This document shows, piece after piece, positions 15,621 to 24,305 of a stretch of 64,000 nucleotides of DNA. Positions within the stretch are counted from its first letter, which is position 1. Every line of letters begins with the position of its first letter. Made by a program: the position numbers and the translations under genes. Below the pieces are notes generated by a model, which did no database searches, had not been told where the DNA came from, and worked only from the letters and a program-made list of their open reading frames with translations. This stretch comes from Alkalihalobacillus bogoriensis ATCC BAA-922 (lineage in GTDB: Bacteria > Bacillota > Bacilli > Bacillales > Bacillaceae_F), in contig NZ_JHYI01000023.1 of assembly GCF_000621445.1 (NCBI RefSeq), forward strand, positions 32,226-96,225, given 5' to 3'.

Positions 15621-16994
15621 ATGAAAGCAATACCTTCTTTAAAGCATCAGGAACAATCATTTACTTATCGTCATTATTTATATTTAGCGATTCCATTAAT
15701 TATTTCTGGCATATCTACTCCATTATTAGGAGCTGTTGATACAGCTGTTATTGGACAAATGGGAGATGCTTCCGCTATTGGGGGAGTAGCGGTTGGGGCT
15801 GTTATTTTTAATACGATGTACTGGTTATTAGGATTTTTGCGAGTGAGCACAAGCGGTTTTACCGCCCAGGCAGATGGAGCTAACAACAAAAATGAGACGA
15901 TGTTAGCTTTGCTACGTCCTGCTATTATTGCCATTGTCGTAGGGTTGTTATTTATTGTTTTACAAAAGCCCATTTTACAAATCGCGCTAGCTGTCATCGG
16001 AGGAAATGAATCCGTATCCGGCTTTGCGGCAGATTATTTTTCGATTCGAATATGGGGTGCCCCATTTTTACTGTTAAGCTATGTTATTATTGGTTGGCTA
16101 ATCGGATTGGGAAAAGTGCGTTTGTCACTTAGTACCCAAATTATCATGAACATGTTAAATATTGGATTAGACTTTCTTTTTGTTTTACAGTTTGAAATGG
16201 GTGTTGTCGGTGTTGCTTATGCAACGGTTATTTCAGAGGTATTAGCGGTTGGATTAGGGATATTACTTATTTTATATTCTAAAGGTCTAACATTATCTTC
16301 AATAACCGGAAAGATGATATTCGACATCGAGTCCGTAAAAAAAATGTTTCGAATGAACCGAGATTTGTTTTTACGAACCGTATGTTTGTTAACGATGACG
16401 GTTTTATTTACTTCAAAAGCAGCTAGTATGGGCGATACAGTGTTGGCTGCAAATGCCATTTTGCTTCAAATTCATTATATTATAGCTTATTTCTTTGGTG
16501 GCTTTGCGAATGCTTCTAGTATTGTCGTAGGAAGGTCGATTGGTTCAAATAATTATTCGTTATACCGAAAAGCCTATATTTTATCAGCACAATCTGGTCT
16601 TATGGCGGCTGTTGTATTGTCAACATGCTTATATATATTCGATGATTTTATAATATCCATGTTTACAACAAGTCCAGAAGTGGTGAGTCTCGTTCATAAC
16701 TATCTTGTATGGATGTTGATTTTCCCATTTGTTGGATTTTGGGCTTTGCAATTAGAAGGAATTTTTTCGGGAGCAACGGAAGCCCGAGCAATTCGGGACG
16801 GTATTTTTTTCTCGTTGTTATTGTTTTTAGTTGCTTTGTGGTATTTAGCGCCATATGGAAATGATGGATTATGGATAGCATTTTTATTATTTAGTATTGG
16901 GCGATCTTTGTTTTTATCTCTATTTATAAAAAAAGTTACACAGGTTCATTTTAACCCTGTAGACAAAACAAATTCGAAAAAAGAGATTAGCTAA
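15621..16994 (+). CDS. MATE family efflux transporter (DinF-like)
   Basis: A 457-residue protein with twelve predicted helices. Its N-terminal segment AIPLIISGISTPLLGAVDTAVIG is the classical MATE/DinF start, with the Asp of helix 1 present. MATE proteins export organic cations or natural products using sodium or proton gradients. It starts 20 bases after the importer's last gene and is followed after 23 bases by a flavoprotein gene, so it belongs to the Zur-controlled operon. Export of a small chelator made in the cell is the most attractive reading. The role is analogous to the MFS exporter CntE of staphylopine systems but belongs to a different family. Confidence 0.88.
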   Translation: MKAIPSLKHQEQSFTYRHYLYLAIPLIISGISTPLLGAVDTAVIGQMGDASAIGGVAVGAVIFNTMYWLLGFLRVSTSGFTAQADGANNKNETMLALLRPAIIAIVVGLLFIVLQKPILQIALAVIGGNESVSGFAADYFSIRIWGAPFLLLSYVIIGWLIGLGKVRLSLSTQIIMNMLNIGLDFLFVLQFEMGVVGVAYATVISEVLAVGLGILLILYSKGLTLSSITGKMIFDIESVKKMFRMNRDLFLRTVCLLTMTVLFTSKAASMGDTVLAANAILLQIHYIIAYFFGGFANASSIVVGRSIGSNNYSLYRKAYILSAQSGLMAAVVLSTCLYIFDDFIISMFTTSPEVVSLVHNYLVWMLIFPFVGFWALQLEGIFSGATEARAIRDGIFFSLLLFLVALWYLAPYGNDGLWIAFLLFSIGRSLFLSLFIKKVTQVHFNPVDKTNSKKEIS

Positions 16995-17017
16995 CATCAA
17001 TGAAGGAGGAAGTCTCG

Positions 17018-18184
17018 ATGAAAGAATGGACAATTATAGGCGGAGGAATTCAAGGGTGTACGATAGCTAATTATTTACTTAAATCAAAACGGACAACAGT
17101 AGAAAATTTAGCTATTATTGACCCGAATCATTCGCCTTTATCCACATGGAATCGTTGCACGTCACAAATTGAAATGCCATTTTTGCGCTCTCCTTCGATC
17201 CATCATATCGATATCGACCCATTTTCTCTTGAGAAATTTGCAAAGTCAAAAGAAGGAAAACAATATGCCGACTTTTATGGTCCATATGACCGTCCATCTT
17301 TATCGCTCTTTAATCATCATTGTGAATCCATCTTTGAGGACATACAACTAAGTAGAAGTTGGATTACAGGAACGGTAAACCAAGTAAAACGAAAAATGTC
17401 ACAGTGGGATATCACATTGGCAAGTGGGCAACAATTTAAAAGTCAAAAAGTAGTATTAGCGATGGGATTGAGTGACCATCCGTACTGGCCTGAATGGGCT
17501 CAAAACATAAAGGAGATGGGAGCAAATATCCATCATATTTTTGAACGACATCAAGCAAAACCACTGGATGAACAAGACGATGTTGTTGTCATTGGCGGTG
17601 GCATTAGTGCTGTACATACGGTGATTAAATTAGCAAAAAATCACCGAGGGAAAATAAAACTTATTTCGAGGCATCCTTTCCGTGTCTTTCCTTTTGATTC
17701 GGATCCGGGCTGGTTAGGGCCAAAATATATGAGGAAATTTCAAAAAATTAAATGTTATGAAACGAGAAGGCAAATGATTGTAAAAGCTAGACATCGAGGT
17801 TCGATGCCAAACGAACTAAAAGTAAAAGTAAACAAACTGCAAAAGAAAAATAAAATTGAGATTCTCTTCGGTGATATTAAAGACGTTACGTTTGTTCAAA
17901 ACGAACTTAGAGTGGAACTTGAGTCAAAAACGATACAAGCGCAACAAATATTACTAGCGACGGGGTTTCATTCTACTGCTCCTGGTATGCCCTGGTTACA
18001 ATCGACAATTCAAGAGGAACAATTACGGTGTGCGACATGTGGTTATCCGATAGTTTCTGCTGACTCTTTACAATGGGGTGAACAATTATTCGTAACAGGA
18101 GCATTATCAGAACTTGAGGTTGGTCCTGTTGCGAGAAATCTTTCAGGTGCAAGAAGAGCGGCTCTTAAAATTGTTGGTCATTAA
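17018..18184 (+). CDS. FAD/NAD(P)-binding flavoprotein, N-monooxygenase-like
   Basis: About 388 residues from ATG 17018, selected because an AAGGAGG site lies 8 bases upstream; the frame begins 18 bases earlier. It has an N-terminal FAD Rossmann motif GGGIQGCTIANYL, a second nucleotide motif VVIGGGISAVHTV near 190, and LLATGFHSTAPG near 315, comparable to the ATG(Y/F) motif of N-hydroxylating and Baeyer-Villiger-type monooxygenases (SidA/IucD/PvdA). A Cys pair (CATCGYP) follows near 340. Being the last gene of the Zur operon, it may modify a chelator. It could instead be a disulfide or quinone reductase-like enzyme. The substrate is unknown. Confidence 0.8.
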   Translation: MKEWTIIGGGIQGCTIANYLLKSKRTTVENLAIIDPNHSPLSTWNRCTSQIEMPFLRSPSIHHIDIDPFSLEKFAKSKEGKQYADFYGPYDRPSLSLFNHHCESIFEDIQLSRSWITGTVNQVKRKMSQWDITLASGQQFKSQKVVLAMGLSDHPYWPEWAQNIKEMGANIHHIFERHQAKPLDEQDDVVVIGGGISAVHTVIKLAKNHRGKIKLISRHPFRVFPFDSDPGWLGPKYMRKFQKIKCYETRRQMIVKARHRGSMPNELKVKVNKLQKKNKIEILFGDIKDVTFVQNELRVELESKTIQAQQILLATGFHSTAPGMPWLQSTIQEEQLRCATCGYPIVSADSLQWGEQLFVTGALSELEVGPVARNLSGARRAALKIVGH

Positions 18185-18408
18185 TAAAGATGTTTTTTGA
18201 TAATAAATATGACTTGATATGTAACCTTAATATTTTTGTTAAACATTGCAATCACCTATTCGTAATAGGTATCTAGAAATTTACAGAAAAGTATCAAAAT
18301 AGTGAACATTTAAACTTTAGGGAATCGAAATACTTTTACTTTAAATTTGATTCATATTTTACTATAATACTCACTGAGAGAAAAATAGTAAAATAGGGGA
18401 TGAAAAAA

Positions 18409-18840
18409 ATGAAGAAATTTTTAATCATTTTAGGAGCAGGACTTCTGTTAGCTGGCTGTGGAAATACAGAAAGTAATACGAATGAACAAGAACAACCAGT
18501 TGAGGATGTTGAAGCGACAGAAACAGAAGAAACAGTTGAAACAGGTGAAGCTGATTCTACGTATTTAACTGCAGAAGAGTTTATTGCTAAAGCAGAGGCA
18601 GAAGAATCATACCGTTCTTATGCAGCAAATCTATTATTATGGGTATCTGCTCAAGAAGCGCGTTTCATGGAAACCATTGCAACTGACAAAGAAGAATATG
18701 GTGCACATAAAGTTGATATCGTTGTTGTACAAGATGGTGTTGTTGCCGTTGGGTTTGATGGCGAAGAAATTACAGGCACATGGACTTTTGATAGCGTAGA
18801 TGAGTTAAAAGAAGCGGTTGCCATTTCAGAAGAAGAATAA
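18409..18840 (+). CDS. small lipoprotein of unknown function
   Basis: 143 residues from ATG 18409; AGGGG at 18395 is too close to the ATG at 18400. A lipoprotein signal peptide ends in LLAGC, followed by an acidic, Glu/Thr-rich linker (about 20-55) and a compact C-terminal domain (about 60-143, SYRSYAANLLLWVSAQEARF, then VVQDGVVAVGFDGEEITGTW). It is acidic overall, as expected for an extracellular protein of an alkali- or salt-tolerant Bacillus. It has its own terminator and is probably monocistronic. I do not recognise the family. Confidence 0.75.
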   Translation: MKKFLIILGAGLLLAGCGNTESNTNEQEQPVEDVEATETEETVETGEADSTYLTAEEFIAKAEAEESYRSYAANLLLWVSAQEARFMETIATDKEEYGAHKVDIVVVQDGVVAVGFDGEEITGTWTFDSVDELKEAVAISEEE

Positions 18841-18849
18841 TAGGAAATC

Positions 18850-18880
18850 AAAGTGAGGGATTAATCCCCTCACTTTTTCT
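18850..18880 (+). terminator. terminator after the lipoprotein gene
   Basis: AAAGTGAGGG pairs with CCCTCACTTT around a short AT-rich loop, then TTTT. Confidence 0.9.
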
Positions 18881-18901
18881 ACATATAAGAAAGCATAAAA
18901 A

Positions 18902-19042
18902 TTTAGGTTTAGCAGTGAAGCTTTGAAAGCAATTCTAGAAGAGCGAGGGCTGCACAGATCCTCGTTTCACCCCAACAAAACACTTGGGATTCACTATCAA
19001 AAGTCGGGTGCTTGAAACGAAAAGACGCTCTTGTGTTTGTCT
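18902..19042. repeat. dispersed repeat, long form, solo copy
   Basis: It opens with TTTAGGTTTAGCAGTGAAGC, carries the same AAGCTTTGAAAGC palindrome, the insert with CCCAACAAAACACTTGGG, and ends GAAAAGACGCTC-TTGTGTTTGTC. It is more diverged than the other copies. It fills most of the gap between two convergent genes. Confidence 0.8.
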
Positions 19043-19120
19043 GATTAAACATCACATCAATTCATTAAATTTCACGTACCATATTATTAGATTTATGTAT
19101 CAACAATATAATCTATCATC

Positions 19121-19160
19121 AAAAGAAAAAGCATGCCTATTATTAGATAAGACATGCTTC
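19121..19160 (-). terminator. terminator of the LVIVD protein gene
   Basis: On the minus strand, AAGCATG pairs with CATGCTT across a ~17-base loop and is followed by TTTCTTTT. Confidence 0.75.
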
Positions 19161-19167
19161 GCAGTAA

Positions 19168-20586
19168 TTAGTTTGGTTTATTGCCATTTCCATTGTTTTT
19201 TAATAATACTTTTAATCCTTGTCCCATATCTGAAGCTAAAACATAGTTTCGATCTACGAATACGCCCCATATGTCTGAATTTTCAGGTGTATAACGGCCA
19301 ATTTCTACAGGGTTACTCGGATCAGTTATGTCAACTGAAATAACGCCACCTGAGTAATAGGATAAATATAATGTATTTCCATGTACTTTAGGATCATGTA
19401 CAGTTTTTGCGAATGTTGTCCGACCTTCAGCCGTTGGCGGAATGTCATATGTTAAATCCGTTTTGAATTCACTAAGTAATTGAGGATTTGTTTTATCACT
19501 GATGTCAAAGATGCGAGTATAGCCGTAGGCACTTTCATATCCTACACCAACAGGGTTAGCGATTTCTCGTGTTTCAATGAGTACGTTACCACCTTTGGCA
19601 AGAGCAGCGGAATGGGCGGCTCCTTTTTGATAATCTGCAAACTCAGTTCTTCCTAAATAAACTGGGTTTTCTGGGTCCTTAATATCAAAGATAACCGTAC
19701 CTAAATCCCACATCGATACATAAGCATATCGTCCATTATTGTTTGTAATTACACTATGGTTAAAGACAGGTCGTGTTTTTCCATCAGGAGATGCCCAATG
19801 ATATCCATTAAAGTCATCTGATACTTCGGGGAGTATTCTTGGGTCAAACTGCCATAAAAATTCTGGATTCGCGGGGTCACTTACATCAATAATTTGAAAA
19901 TCTTTATGAACCCCATGAGTATAATAATCTGCATAAGGGTTTGATGCTAGTAAAAGAGCACGGTTACCTTGGGTTGTTAAGTAAAGTTCATGAGTGCCAG
20001 TAATGCGACGGTCTAATTCATAAAAACCTAGTTTTGTCGGTTCGTATGGATTTGTAACATCGTAAAGCAAGACGCCACCTTTACTATTTGGACGGTTAGC
20101 GTTATTTCTTGATGTTTGTTGTACACTAACAACGGCAAGTTCACCTTTGAAATGAGGTGTGTTAACCGTTTTTACAATGACTTTTTCTTGCCAAGTATGT
20201 GGGATGTCTTGTGCGAATACTGCAATTTCAACTGGGTTAGAAGGGTCTTTTAAATCGAAAATACGAACGCCACCATTTCCACCATTTGCGGTATGGGTTC
20301 CTAAATAAGCAAAGCCTTTATGGGCGTAAACGTCAGCTGTATTGTTCTGAATTCCATTAACTTCATTCAGTTGTACACTAGCAGCTTGGTGTAGAAATTT
20401 CAAATTTTTTTTGCTCGTCATACTATACGGCATTGTTGATACGGCATCATGATCAAAAATAGTTTCTCTCTCTTTTGAAATCCCATCAACTTCTAAAGCA
20501 TCATGTGCAAGTACCCCAGGTGCGAACAAAGAAAAAGCAAGCGCACTAGCAAGAGTGGAATGTAAAAATACTTTTTTCTTACTCAT
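19168..20586 (-). CDS. secreted LVIVD-repeat beta-propeller protein
   Basis: A 472-residue secreted protein. A signal peptide is predicted to be cut after VLA at about residue 27. At least six blade-like repeats follow, each with a version of 'IFDISDPxNPxxLG' (RIFDLKDPSNPVEIA, LYDVTNPYEPTKLG, IIDVSDPANPEFL, IFDIKDPENPVYLG, IFDISDKTNPQLL, SVDITDPSNPVEIG). LVIVD/choice-of-anchor beta-propellers are extracellular or surface proteins without catalytic residues, probably binding proteins. The C-terminus ends in an Asn/Lys/Gly tail with no anchor. The ribosome binding site AGGAGG is strong. Its ligand is unknown. Confidence 0.85.
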   Translation of the reverse strand: MSKKKVFLHSTLASALAFSLFAPGVLAHDALEVDGISKERETIFDHDAVSTMPYSMTSKKNLKFLHQAASVQLNEVNGIQNNTADVYAHKGFAYLGTHTANGGNGGVRIFDLKDPSNPVEIAVFAQDIPHTWQEKVIVKTVNTPHFKGELAVVSVQQTSRNNANRPNSKGGVLLYDVTNPYEPTKLGFYELDRRITGTHELYLTTQGNRALLLASNPYADYYTHGVHKDFQIIDVSDPANPEFLWQFDPRILPEVSDDFNGYHWASPDGKTRPVFNHSVITNNNGRYAYVSMWDLGTVIFDIKDPENPVYLGRTEFADYQKGAAHSAALAKGGNVLIETREIANPVGVGYESAYGYTRIFDISDKTNPQLLSEFKTDLTYDIPPTAEGRTTFAKTVHDPKVHGNTLYLSYYSGGVISVDITDPSNPVEIGRYTPENSDIWGVFVDRNYVLASDMGQGLKVLLKNNGNGNKPN

Positions 20587-20912
20587 TTTCTTACCTCCTA
20601 TTTTTCTGAGTTTTTGAACAAAGTTATTCTAACAAGAGATTGAGTAGTTTACTAGAATGAATATTCTTAATAATTCGACAATAAATCCGAAACAAGCTAC
20701 AATCGTCCTGATTAAAAGGTCGAACTTTTATGTCATACGCACTGTTTTTACTCTAATTACACAATATTACAATAGTTTATAGTTAAAAATGTTAGTATAG
20801 TACTATCGATAAATGTTTTATAAATTCTTGTATTTTTAAAACTATTAGCCGATTTATAACTTAATCGTTTTATGAGTTAATAGCAGTATAATAAGGAACA
20901 GGGAGTGAGAAA
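20587..20912. other. gene-free spacer between divergent genes
   Basis: A 326-base AT-rich spacer that must hold the promoters of the leftward LVIVD gene and the rightward VOC gene. A TATAAT lies shortly before the VOC start (about 20887). A self-complementary ATAGTACTAT lies at about 20797-20806. No coding frame or strong hairpin is seen. Confidence 0.5.
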
Positions 20913-21260
20913 ATGGAGATAATCGAAAAAATTGATACGATATGTCTTAAAGTAAATGAAATTGAAAAAGCGAAAAAATGGTATATAGATAAGTTGAATT
21001 TTAAAGTGAATTATGATGGAGGTCATTATATTGTCTTTCAAATAGGGGATAGTAGCGTACCGTTAACTCTTGAACAAGGAGAGAAAAAAAGTGGCACAAC
21101 TTACCCGATTTTTTATACGACTCATATAAAGGAAGCGTATGAACATTTAAAAGCTAAGGGAGTATTGGTGGAGGATATTCAAACAGACGAAGTAAATACT
21201 TTCTTCACGTTTTACGATTTAGACGGTAACCTACTCCAACTTTGTTATTGGCAAGCCTAA
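20913..21260 (+). CDS. VOC (glyoxalase/bleomycin-resistance fold) family protein
   Basis: A 115-residue protein with the two beta-alpha-beta-beta-beta modules of the vicinal-oxygen-chelate fold: IDTICLKVNEIEKAKKWYID at the front and YDLDGNLLQLCYW at the end. The metal-ligand His of the first strand is replaced by Cys (TICLKV), while the final acidic ligand region (GNLLQL) has Gln where Glu is usual. It may therefore bind a small molecule rather than catalyse a reaction. Monocistronic, with a terminator behind. Confidence 0.8.
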   Translation: MEIIEKIDTICLKVNEIEKAKKWYIDKLNFKVNYDGGHYIVFQIGDSSVPLTLEQGEKKSGTTYPIFYTTHIKEAYEHLKAKGVLVEDIQTDEVNTFFTFYDLDGNLLQLCYWQA

Positions 21261-21335
21261 ACGATACATATTAGCATTAGAATATCGATTTGTTTTGTAA
21301 TAATAGATGACATATCCGTTAAAATGTCAACTGTC

Positions 21336-21369
21336 AAAAAAGCATCTGAACTGTGCAGATGCTTTTTTA
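21336..21369. terminator. bidirectional terminator between VOC and CotF-family genes
   Basis: AAAAAGCATCTG pairs with CAGATGCTTTTT around AACTGTG. A and T runs on the two sides serve both convergent genes. Confidence 0.9.
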
Positions 21370-21393
21370 CTTTTGTATTTTGCTCAAAGTTTG

Positions 21394-21894
21394 TTATAAA
21401 GACAACGCTTTTTGTGCTAAGTTCACATCATTTTCTAATAGTTTTACAAAGTCATACGCTGGATAATCACTTTTTTGATACATATAGTTGAATATCGTAG
21501 CATGTGTCTCAATTGCTTTGAGTAAGTGATTGGTTAATACAGTTCTTAGAGCCGGTGTGGCAGTTTCAGTAATGGCAATCGCATAATTCCGTACAGAGGT
21601 TTTTGCTAAAGCTAATAAATCACCAGCAAAGAATGACGCCATGTCATTTCTTTCTGCAACTTCACGATTTGGTTTCGGTGCTAACGGGTAAAATTCCAGT
21701 AGTTCCCGAATGTTTTGACTGAGACCTTGAATTGTCTGATCGTATATTTTTTTTAGTTCGGAATCTGTAATTTCTGGCAACGCTTTTTTTAAGTTCATAA
21801 GGCCAATCGATTGAGTTGCAACAAGTTCATGTATTTCTAATGTTTCATGCCAAGCTAGGTGACGTGGTTGTTGTGTTTTCTTTGAAAACTCCAT
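21394..21894 (-). CDS. CotF-family spore coat protein
   Basis: About 166 residues from ATG 21894, whose GAGGAGG site lies just upstream; the frame extends six codons further. It is an all-helical ferritin-like protein of the CotF family, with the front half WHETLEIHELVATQSIGLMN and the back half NYAIAITETATPALRTVL then LLKAIETHATIFNYM. Such proteins are inner-coat components or spore-associated proteins. It is divergent from a DUF421 gene; a second CotF-type set lies next to another DUF421 gene at 53-54 kb. Mother-cell sporulation expression is expected, though no sigma-E/K promoter is clear. Confidence 0.85.
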   Translation of the reverse strand: MEFSKKTQQPRHLAWHETLEIHELVATQSIGLMNLKKALPEITDSELKKIYDQTIQGLSQNIRELLEFYPLAPKPNREVAERNDMASFFAGDLLALAKTSVRNYAIAITETATPALRTVLTNHLLKAIETHATIFNYMYQKSDYPAYDFVKLLENDVNLAQKALSL

Positions 21895-22032
21895 GTTTCT
21901 CCTCCTCATCATTCATCCTTTTACATATATGATTGAGTTAATTAATTGGAAATTTGTCTCTGAAATAAGGGATAAAAGTAATGGTTGGGGTTATGATAAG
22001 GTAGACAAAAAAAGGAAGTGAGGAAAAGGAAT

Positions 22033-22719
22033 ATGACAATGTTTGAAGTAATTTTACGAGCTACGATTGCTTTTGTTATCTTATATATTTTATGTAGATT
22101 ATTAAATAAAAAATTAATTTCTCAAATGACTTTCTTTGATTTTGTTGCTGGAATCACGATTGGTTCATTAGTGGCAAGTTCGATCATTATGACAGATGTG
22201 CCGATATTAGTAAGTATGGTTGGTTTATTTTTCTTTTGTTTATATGTGTTTATTACAAGTATTATTGCGATAAAAAGTTTATGGGGAAGAAAAATATTAG
22301 AAGATGAACCAACCTATTTAATGAAAGATGGACAGGTTTTAGAAGAAGGTTTAAAAAAGTCTAGGTTTACTGTGGATAGTCTTTTAACAAATTTGCGAAA
22401 AAAAAATGTGTTCAACATTGATGAAGTTGATACAGCGATTCTTGAAACGGATGGGACGGTTACCGTCTTGAAAAAATCACCCTATTTACCAGCTATGCAA
22501 AAAGATGTATTTAATGTACAAGTAAGTAGAGGAGTAGGACAAGCTTTTATAATCGATGGGAAAATTTTAAAGAAAAGCTTAGATATTTTAGAAAAAGACA
22601 TTGAATGGGTTAAAAGTGTGTTAGCACAACATAAAATTAGTTCTATTGAAGAAGTGTTTTTTGCCCAAATTGATAAACAAGGGGTCGTTTATATTGATAA
22701 AAGAAGTGATATCATTTAA
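22033..22719 (+). CDS. DUF421 (YetF/YdfS-like) membrane protein
   Basis: About 228 residues from ATG 22033; ATG 22039 and GTG 22018 are alternatives because the purine-rich leader GTGAGGAAAAGGA suits more than one. Three N-terminal helices (about 5-25, 38-58 and 60-80) contain RLLNKKLISQMTFFDFVAGITIGS, the DUF421 signature. Two soluble YetF-type domains follow (about 85-145 and 160-225). Family members in Bacillus have been linked to the spore inner membrane and to spore resistance. Divergence from a CotF gene fits a spore role. Confidence 0.85.
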   Translation: MTMFEVILRATIAFVILYILCRLLNKKLISQMTFFDFVAGITIGSLVASSIIMTDVPILVSMVGLFFFCLYVFITSIIAIKSLWGRKILEDEPTYLMKDGQVLEEGLKKSRFTVDSLLTNLRKKNVFNIDEVDTAILETDGTVTVLKKSPYLPAMQKDVFNVQVSRGVGQAFIIDGKILKKSLDILEKDIEWVKSVLAQHKISSIEEVFFAQIDKQGVVYIDKRSDII

Positions 22720-22751
22720 TAACCGATGAGAAAAAATTCTCATCGGTTTTC
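22720..22751 (+). terminator. terminator after the DUF421 gene
   Basis: AACCGATGAGAA pairs with TTCTCATCGGTT and runs into TTTCT. Confidence 0.88.
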
Positions 22752-22773
22752 TGTGGGAAAATAAGAAAGAAAT

Positions 22774-22868
22774 TTTTGGTATAGCAGTGAAGCTTTGACA
22801 ACTTATTCTAGAAGAGCGAATGCTCCACACTTCGCTTGAAACAAAAAGGCGCTCTCGTGTTTTTCTTT
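22774..22868. repeat. dispersed repeat, short form, solo copy
   Basis: It opens TTTTTGGTATAGCAGTGAAG and continues GAGCGAATGCTCCACAC, CTTCGCTTGAAACAAAAAGG and CGCTC-TCGTGTTTTTCTTTAA. It lacks the ~65-bp insert of the long form. Confidence 0.8.
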
Positions 22869-22965
22869 AATGTCTTTCGATAAGGATAGAAAAAATACTC
22901 GAAACGGATATTATAAATAGGATATAATTAGAAGTTGTATAAAACTTTGAAAGTGAGTGTTCAAC

Positions 22966-23682
22966 ATGGGTCGTAAATGGAATAATATTAAAGAAAAAAA
23001 AGCGTCTAAAGATGCGAATACAAGTCGCATTTATGCCAAGTTTGGTCGAGAAATTTATGTAGCGGCAAAACAAGGAGAGCCAGATCCAGAATCAAACAGA
23101 GCTCTTAAAGTTGTGTTAGAGCGTGCTAAAACATATAGCGTGCCCAAAGCTATCATTGAGCGTGCCATTGAAAAAGCAAAAGGTGGTTCTGAAGAAAGTT
23201 ATGTTGAATTACGATATGAAGGGTTTGGTCCTAATGGGTCGATGATTATCGTTGACGCATTGACAAATAATGTAAATCGAACTGCAGCAGAAGTGCGTTC
23301 CGCTTTTAATAAAAATGGCGGAAACATGGGTGTGAGTGGTTCTGTTTCTTATATGTTTGATGCAACCGCTGTGTTTGGAGTAGAAGGGAAAAGTGCGGAT
23401 GATGTATTAGAACTTTTAATGGAAGCAGACATCGATGCTCGTGATATATTAGACGAAGAAGATTCCGTCATTGTTTATGCAGAACCTGACCAATTCCATG
23501 CGGTACAGGAAGCTTTCAAAAATGTAGGTATTACTGATTTTACAGTTGCTGAATTGACAATGATCGCTCAAAACGATATTACATTATCAGAAGAAGGCCA
23601 AATTCAGTTTGAAAAATTAATAGATGCATTGGAAGATTTAGAAGATGTTCAACAAGTCTATCATAATGTTGAACTTAGCTAA
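22966..23682 (+). CDS. yeeI: YebC/PmpR family regulator, YeeI orthologue
   Basis: 238 residues from ATG 22966 ([20 protein letters not shown]), nearly word for word the start of B. subtilis YeeI, with the family stretches [16 protein letters not shown] [28 protein letters not shown] and a C-terminal [17 protein letters not shown]. YebC/YeeN-type proteins were first called transcriptional regulators. Recent work on the family links members to ribosomes and relief of stalling on difficult sequences. It is single-copy in this window and monocistronic, with a weak ribosome binding site (GAAAGTGAG). Confidence 0.93.
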   Translation: MGRKWNNIKEKKASKDANTSRIYAKFGREIYVAAKQGEPDPESNRALKVVLERAKTYSVPKAIIERAIEKAKGGSEESYVELRYEGFGPNGSMIIVDALTNNVNRTAAEVRSAFNKNGGNMGVSGSVSYMFDATAVFGVEGKSADDVLELLMEADIDARDILDEEDSVIVYAEPDQFHAVQEAFKNVGITDFTVAELTMIAQNDITLSEEGQIQFEKLIDALEDLEDVQQVYHNVELS

Positions 23683-23724
23683 ATGAACGGTATTGTGCGC
23701 TGTTCAACGACCAAATGAATGTCT

Positions 23725-23757
23725 ACTCATACTTTTCCTTAAAGTATGAGTTTTTCT
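23725..23757 (+). terminator. terminator after yeeI
   Basis: ACTCATACTTT pairs with AAAGTATGAGT, followed by TTTTCT. It lies inside the longer frame of the next gene, which supports that gene's later start. Confidence 0.88.
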
Positions 23758-23817
23758 AAAAATTCTCCATTTCTTGCATATTTTCATAGTATACCGAATA
23801 AACGAGGAAGTAGTGAT

Positions 23818-24303
23818 ATGATGAAGGACTTAAAACGATCTGAAAAACAAATCATTTTATATGCAAAATGTTATTTTGGAAAAATCGATTATGACAATGA
23901 TTTAAAATATTTTGTGGCAGATGATTTACAAACTACAGGTGATAAAGTACATAAAGACGATATCGTTCAATTTATCTTTAACTTATATGACAAGTTAGTT
24001 GCCAATGGGTATATTCCATTTAGTGTGAAAAAATTTGTCGAACGTACATATCAACGAAAATGGGTGTATGAAAACCAAATCGATATTCGAAAAGAAGATA
24101 TTATGAAAAATATGTTGTCTGAAATTCAAGCAATGAAAATAAACGGATTGGATTTACCAGATCCTGATTTTACGATTTTAGTTCATAAATACACGATATA
24201 TGGAATTGAGTTATATGACGGAAACGGTGAACTTAGAGATGGGAAGGAAATTCAAGCAGAAATCCGTAATATTGAAGATTCATTTGATTTTGACTCTGTC
24301 TAA
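23818..24303 (+). CDS. conserved hypothetical protein
   Basis: 161 residues from ATG 23818, which has GAGGAA 8 bases upstream. The open frame reaches back to 23746, but that part crosses the yeeI terminator. The protein is soluble, charged and mostly helical (SEKQIILYAKCYFGKIDYDNDLK, DDIVQFIFNLYDKLVANGYIP), ending in an acidic tail DSFDFDSV. There is no signal peptide, membrane helix or known catalytic motif. I do not recognise the family. The next gene starts about 75 bases on and may be co-transcribed. Confidence 0.7.
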   Translation: MMKDLKRSEKQIILYAKCYFGKIDYDNDLKYFVADDLQTTGDKVHKDDIVQFIFNLYDKLVANGYIPFSVKKFVERTYQRKWVYENQIDIRKEDIMKNMLSEIQAMKINGLDLPDPDFTILVHKYTIYGIELYDGNGELRDGKEIQAEIRNIEDSFDFDSV

Positions 24304-24305
24304 AG

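Noticed and set aside
18984..19343. 119-codon plus-strand frame
   Set aside because: It starts inside a repeat copy and runs antisense into the well-supported LVIVD gene.
22866..23073. 68-codon minus-strand frame at the start of yeeI
   Set aside because: Antisense to yeeI, whose identity is certain.
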